From Burkholderiales bacterium (GTDB taxonomy: Bacteria; Pseudomonadota; Gammaproteobacteria; Burkholderiales; Burkholderiaceae_E), in contig JAIYAG010000453.1 in the NCBI GenBank assembly GCA_027489195.1, forward strand, positions 1-14,484: a stretch of DNA of 14,484 nucleotides, in the 5' to 3' direction. Both the position numbers and the translations under genes were made by a program. Below the pieces are notes generated by a model that did no database searches, was not told the DNA's origin, and saw only the letters and a list, made by a program, of their open reading frames with translations. Shown piece by piece: positions 13,082 to 14,484 of this stretch. Within the stretch, counting starts at the first letter, position 1; the number at the start of each line of letters is the position of its first letter.

Positions 13082-14176
13082 GTGTCCATCGCGCGACTCG
13101 TCCGCGTCGTCGTCCTGCTCGGCCTGGCGCTCGGCCTGGCGCTTGGAGTCGCGGCGGCGGCGCCGGTCGCCTGGATCGAGACGCGCTGCACGGCCGACCG
13201 CGTCGAGGGCGGGCCCGCATACGCACCGATCCTGCCGCCGGCCGACCGTCGCGTGGAGGTCGACACCTACCTCACGTACCCGGAGTGGTCGATCGTGCAC
13301 GCCTACGAGGACCTCGCCGCCGTGTCCCGGGCCCGCGGCGAGTCGGCCTTCGCCTACGCGTCGAGCGTCGCCGGCTACTGGCGCGGCCTGTGCGCGATGG
13401 TGCGCACCGCCTCCGCCCGTGGCGAGATCCCCGCCGACACGCGGACGATGCTGCATGTGATCGGCCTCAGCTTCAGCGCCGAGATGGCGGTCAAGGGGGC
13501 GTGGGAGTCGACGCTCGGGGCGCTCGCCGAGGCCGTGCGCGGTGAGGCGCCGACGCCCGAGGACGTGTTCGCGCACGGGGTCGCGGACGACTACGCCGCC
13601 TTCCTGCGACAGACGCCGTGGTACGCGTATCCGTTCGCACCGACGCTCGCGCGCTTCTGGCGCGAGGTGCCGTGGCAGGGCGGGCATCCGGTGCGCAAGG
13701 TGGAGCGGCGCGTGGCGCTGTCGCTGGAGTGGGCCGTGAAGGCGGTCTACGGGAAGGCACTGGGCGCGCTCGCCGGGCTCTCGCCCGCGGCCTCGACCCT
13801 GCGCAGCGTGGTGCGCGGGCTCGATGCGGCCGACCTCGCCGCCGATGCGCGGATCGTGCTCGTCGAGCGCCGCGCCGACGGCACGGCGGTGATCGAGACG
13901 CCGCGCTACCGTGCGTACACCGAGGTCCTAGCGGGCCTGGCGGCACGCGGGCGCGACCTGGTCGAGATCGCGGGCAACGACGAGGTGATGCTGACCGTGC
14001 TGGCCCCCGCCGGCACGCGACCGCCCGCGGGGGCCCTGCCCCTGCTCGCGGTCCCGGTGCAGGCCCGACCCGGGTCCGAGCGCATCGTGCTGGCGGTGCG
14101 TGTCGAGGCCCTGTGTGCACTGCTGCGAGGGCTGCAGGGCGGTGCGGTCTCGCTCGAGCATGTCTACGACTACTGA
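13082..14176 (+). CDS. Membrane-anchored conserved protein with a YPEW motif, function unknown
   Basis: This 364-residue protein begins at a GTG codon 5 nt after the previous stop; no ATG fits better and the GTG start gives a full N-terminal signal anchor (about 5-28). The following part, probably periplasmic, has the motif VDTYLTYPEWSIVHAYEDLA (60-79). Then come a hydrophobic helix at about 124-148 and several aromatic stretches (TPWYAYPFAPTLARFWREVP, 178-197; RRVALSLEWAVKAVYGKAL, 209-227). The C-terminal third (about 255-345) looks like an alpha/beta domain. I do not recognise a named family with confidence, although YPEW-containing proteins of this size seem conserved. The next gene overlaps its end by 17 nt, so expression is coupled. 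The oxidase operon context suggests an envelope role. Confidence 0.68.
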   Translation: MSIARLVRVVVLLGLALGLALGVAAAAPVAWIETRCTADRVEGGPAYAPILPPADRRVEVDTYLTYPEWSIVHAYEDLAAVSRARGESAFAYASSVAGYWRGLCAMVRTASARGEIPADTRTMLHVIGLSFSAEMAVKGAWESTLGALAEAVRGEAPTPEDVFAHGVADDYAAFLRQTPWYAYPFAPTLARFWREVPWQGGHPVRKVERRVALSLEWAVKAVYGKALGALAGLSPAASTLRSVVRGLDAADLAADARIVLVERRADGTAVIETPRYRAYTEVLAGLAARGRDLVEIAGNDEVMLTVLAPAGTRPPAGALPLLAVPVQARPGSERIVLAVRVEALCALLRGLQGGAVSLEHVYDY

Positions 14177-14484
14177 GCCCGCGGCCGCGCGCACGGCGCT
14201 GCGGTTCGTCGCCGCGGCCGCGCTGGTGCTCGTCGCCTGGTTCGCCGGGCTGGGGGCGCTGGCGCGGTGGGCGGAGCCGACCCGCGAGGTGCTGGTGCTG
14301 GTCGAGCCCGCCGGTGTCGCGGCGCTGCTGTCGCAGGCACCGGTCCTCGCAATCGATGCACCGGCCGGCTGGCTGCGGGTGCGCGGCGAGTCGCCCGGCT
14401 TCGTCGCCGCGCTGTATGCGTCCGGCGCGCGGCTGGTGCTGCCGGCGGCCGGCGCGGGCTGCCGCACGCCGCCCCCCGGGGCGC
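14160..14484 (+). CDS. Start of a membrane-anchored hypothetical protein (partial, runs off the window)
   Basis: An ATG at 14160 opens a frame that stays open for 108 codons to the window end. The product begins MSTTTEPAAARTALRF, has one transmembrane segment at about 13-35, and continues with EVLVLVEPAGVAALLSQAPV and SPGFVAALYASGARLVLPAA, followed by a Cys (C101). It overlaps the end of the YPEW gene by 17 nt, a usual sign of translational coupling. The SGARLVLPA-x-x-x-x-C ending is a pattern I associate with short conserved single-pass hypothetical proteins. The real stop is outside the window, so final length and family cannot be judged. Confidence 0.62.
   Translation, partial: MSTTTEPAAARTALRFVAAAALVLVAWFAGLGALARWAEPTREVLVLVEPAGVAALLSQAPVLAIDAPAGWLRVRGESPGFVAALYASGARLVLPAAGAGCRTPPPGA

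Noticed and set aside
1..14484. Mobile elements, CRISPR arrays, tRNA/rRNA genes or phage genes
   Set aside because: No direct repeats with regular spacing, no transposase or integrase motifs, no cloverleaf-like sequence seen; base composition is even throughout.

Overview
The window is very GC-rich, mostly close-packed protein-coding DNA with strong third-position G/C bias. A Bug-type (tripartite tricarboxylate transporter) periplasmic binding protein, Liv-type ABC ATPases, an AtuA-family protein and an IclR regulator together suggest a high-GC betaproteobacterium, probably Burkholderiales. That placement is inferred from gene content, not from a marker gene. No rRNA, tRNA, CRISPR array, insertion sequence or attachment site was found.

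Region 1 (1-10220, all + strand) reads as one long catabolic transcription unit. Gaps are 36 nt or less, and several genes overlap by the ATGA arrangement. In order it holds: the tail of a LivG-like ATPase, a LivF-like ATPase, a cyclase-family (PF04199) hydrolase, an IclR regulator, a thiolase-fold protein lacking the usual nucleophilic cysteine, a DUF35 Zn-ribbon/OB-fold partner, a fused NDP-forming acyl-CoA synthetase, a secreted Bug solute-binding protein, an AtuA-family (DUF1446) protein, a separate small AtuA-like domain protein, and a short-chain dehydrogenase of the progesterone 5-beta-reductase/iridoid synthase (PRISE) type. The parts fit a pathway that imports an organic acid, hydrolyses or opens it, makes its CoA thioester, reduces an enone and cleaves a carbon chain with the thiolase/DUF35 pair. 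The substrate cannot be read from the sequence. A terpenoid, alicyclic or steroid-like acid is a reasonable guess.

Region 2 (10221-11183) is a short transition. A GC-rich hairpin lies between convergent genes. A minus-strand YbjQ-family protein follows, then a 211-bp divergent intergenic region with an inverted repeat, then a small Tyr/Trp/His-rich lipoprotein. A 131-bp spacer after that carries the best sigma70-like promoter seen in the window, directly followed by a 12-bp palindrome.

Region 3 (11184-14484, + strand) is a second operon. It encodes a probably Tat-exported FAD-linked oxidase, a four-helix DUF4383-like membrane protein, a membrane-anchored conserved protein with a YPEW motif, and the start of a further membrane-anchored protein that runs off the window. 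Its function is unknown. The layout suggests an envelope-located oxidase with dedicated membrane partners.
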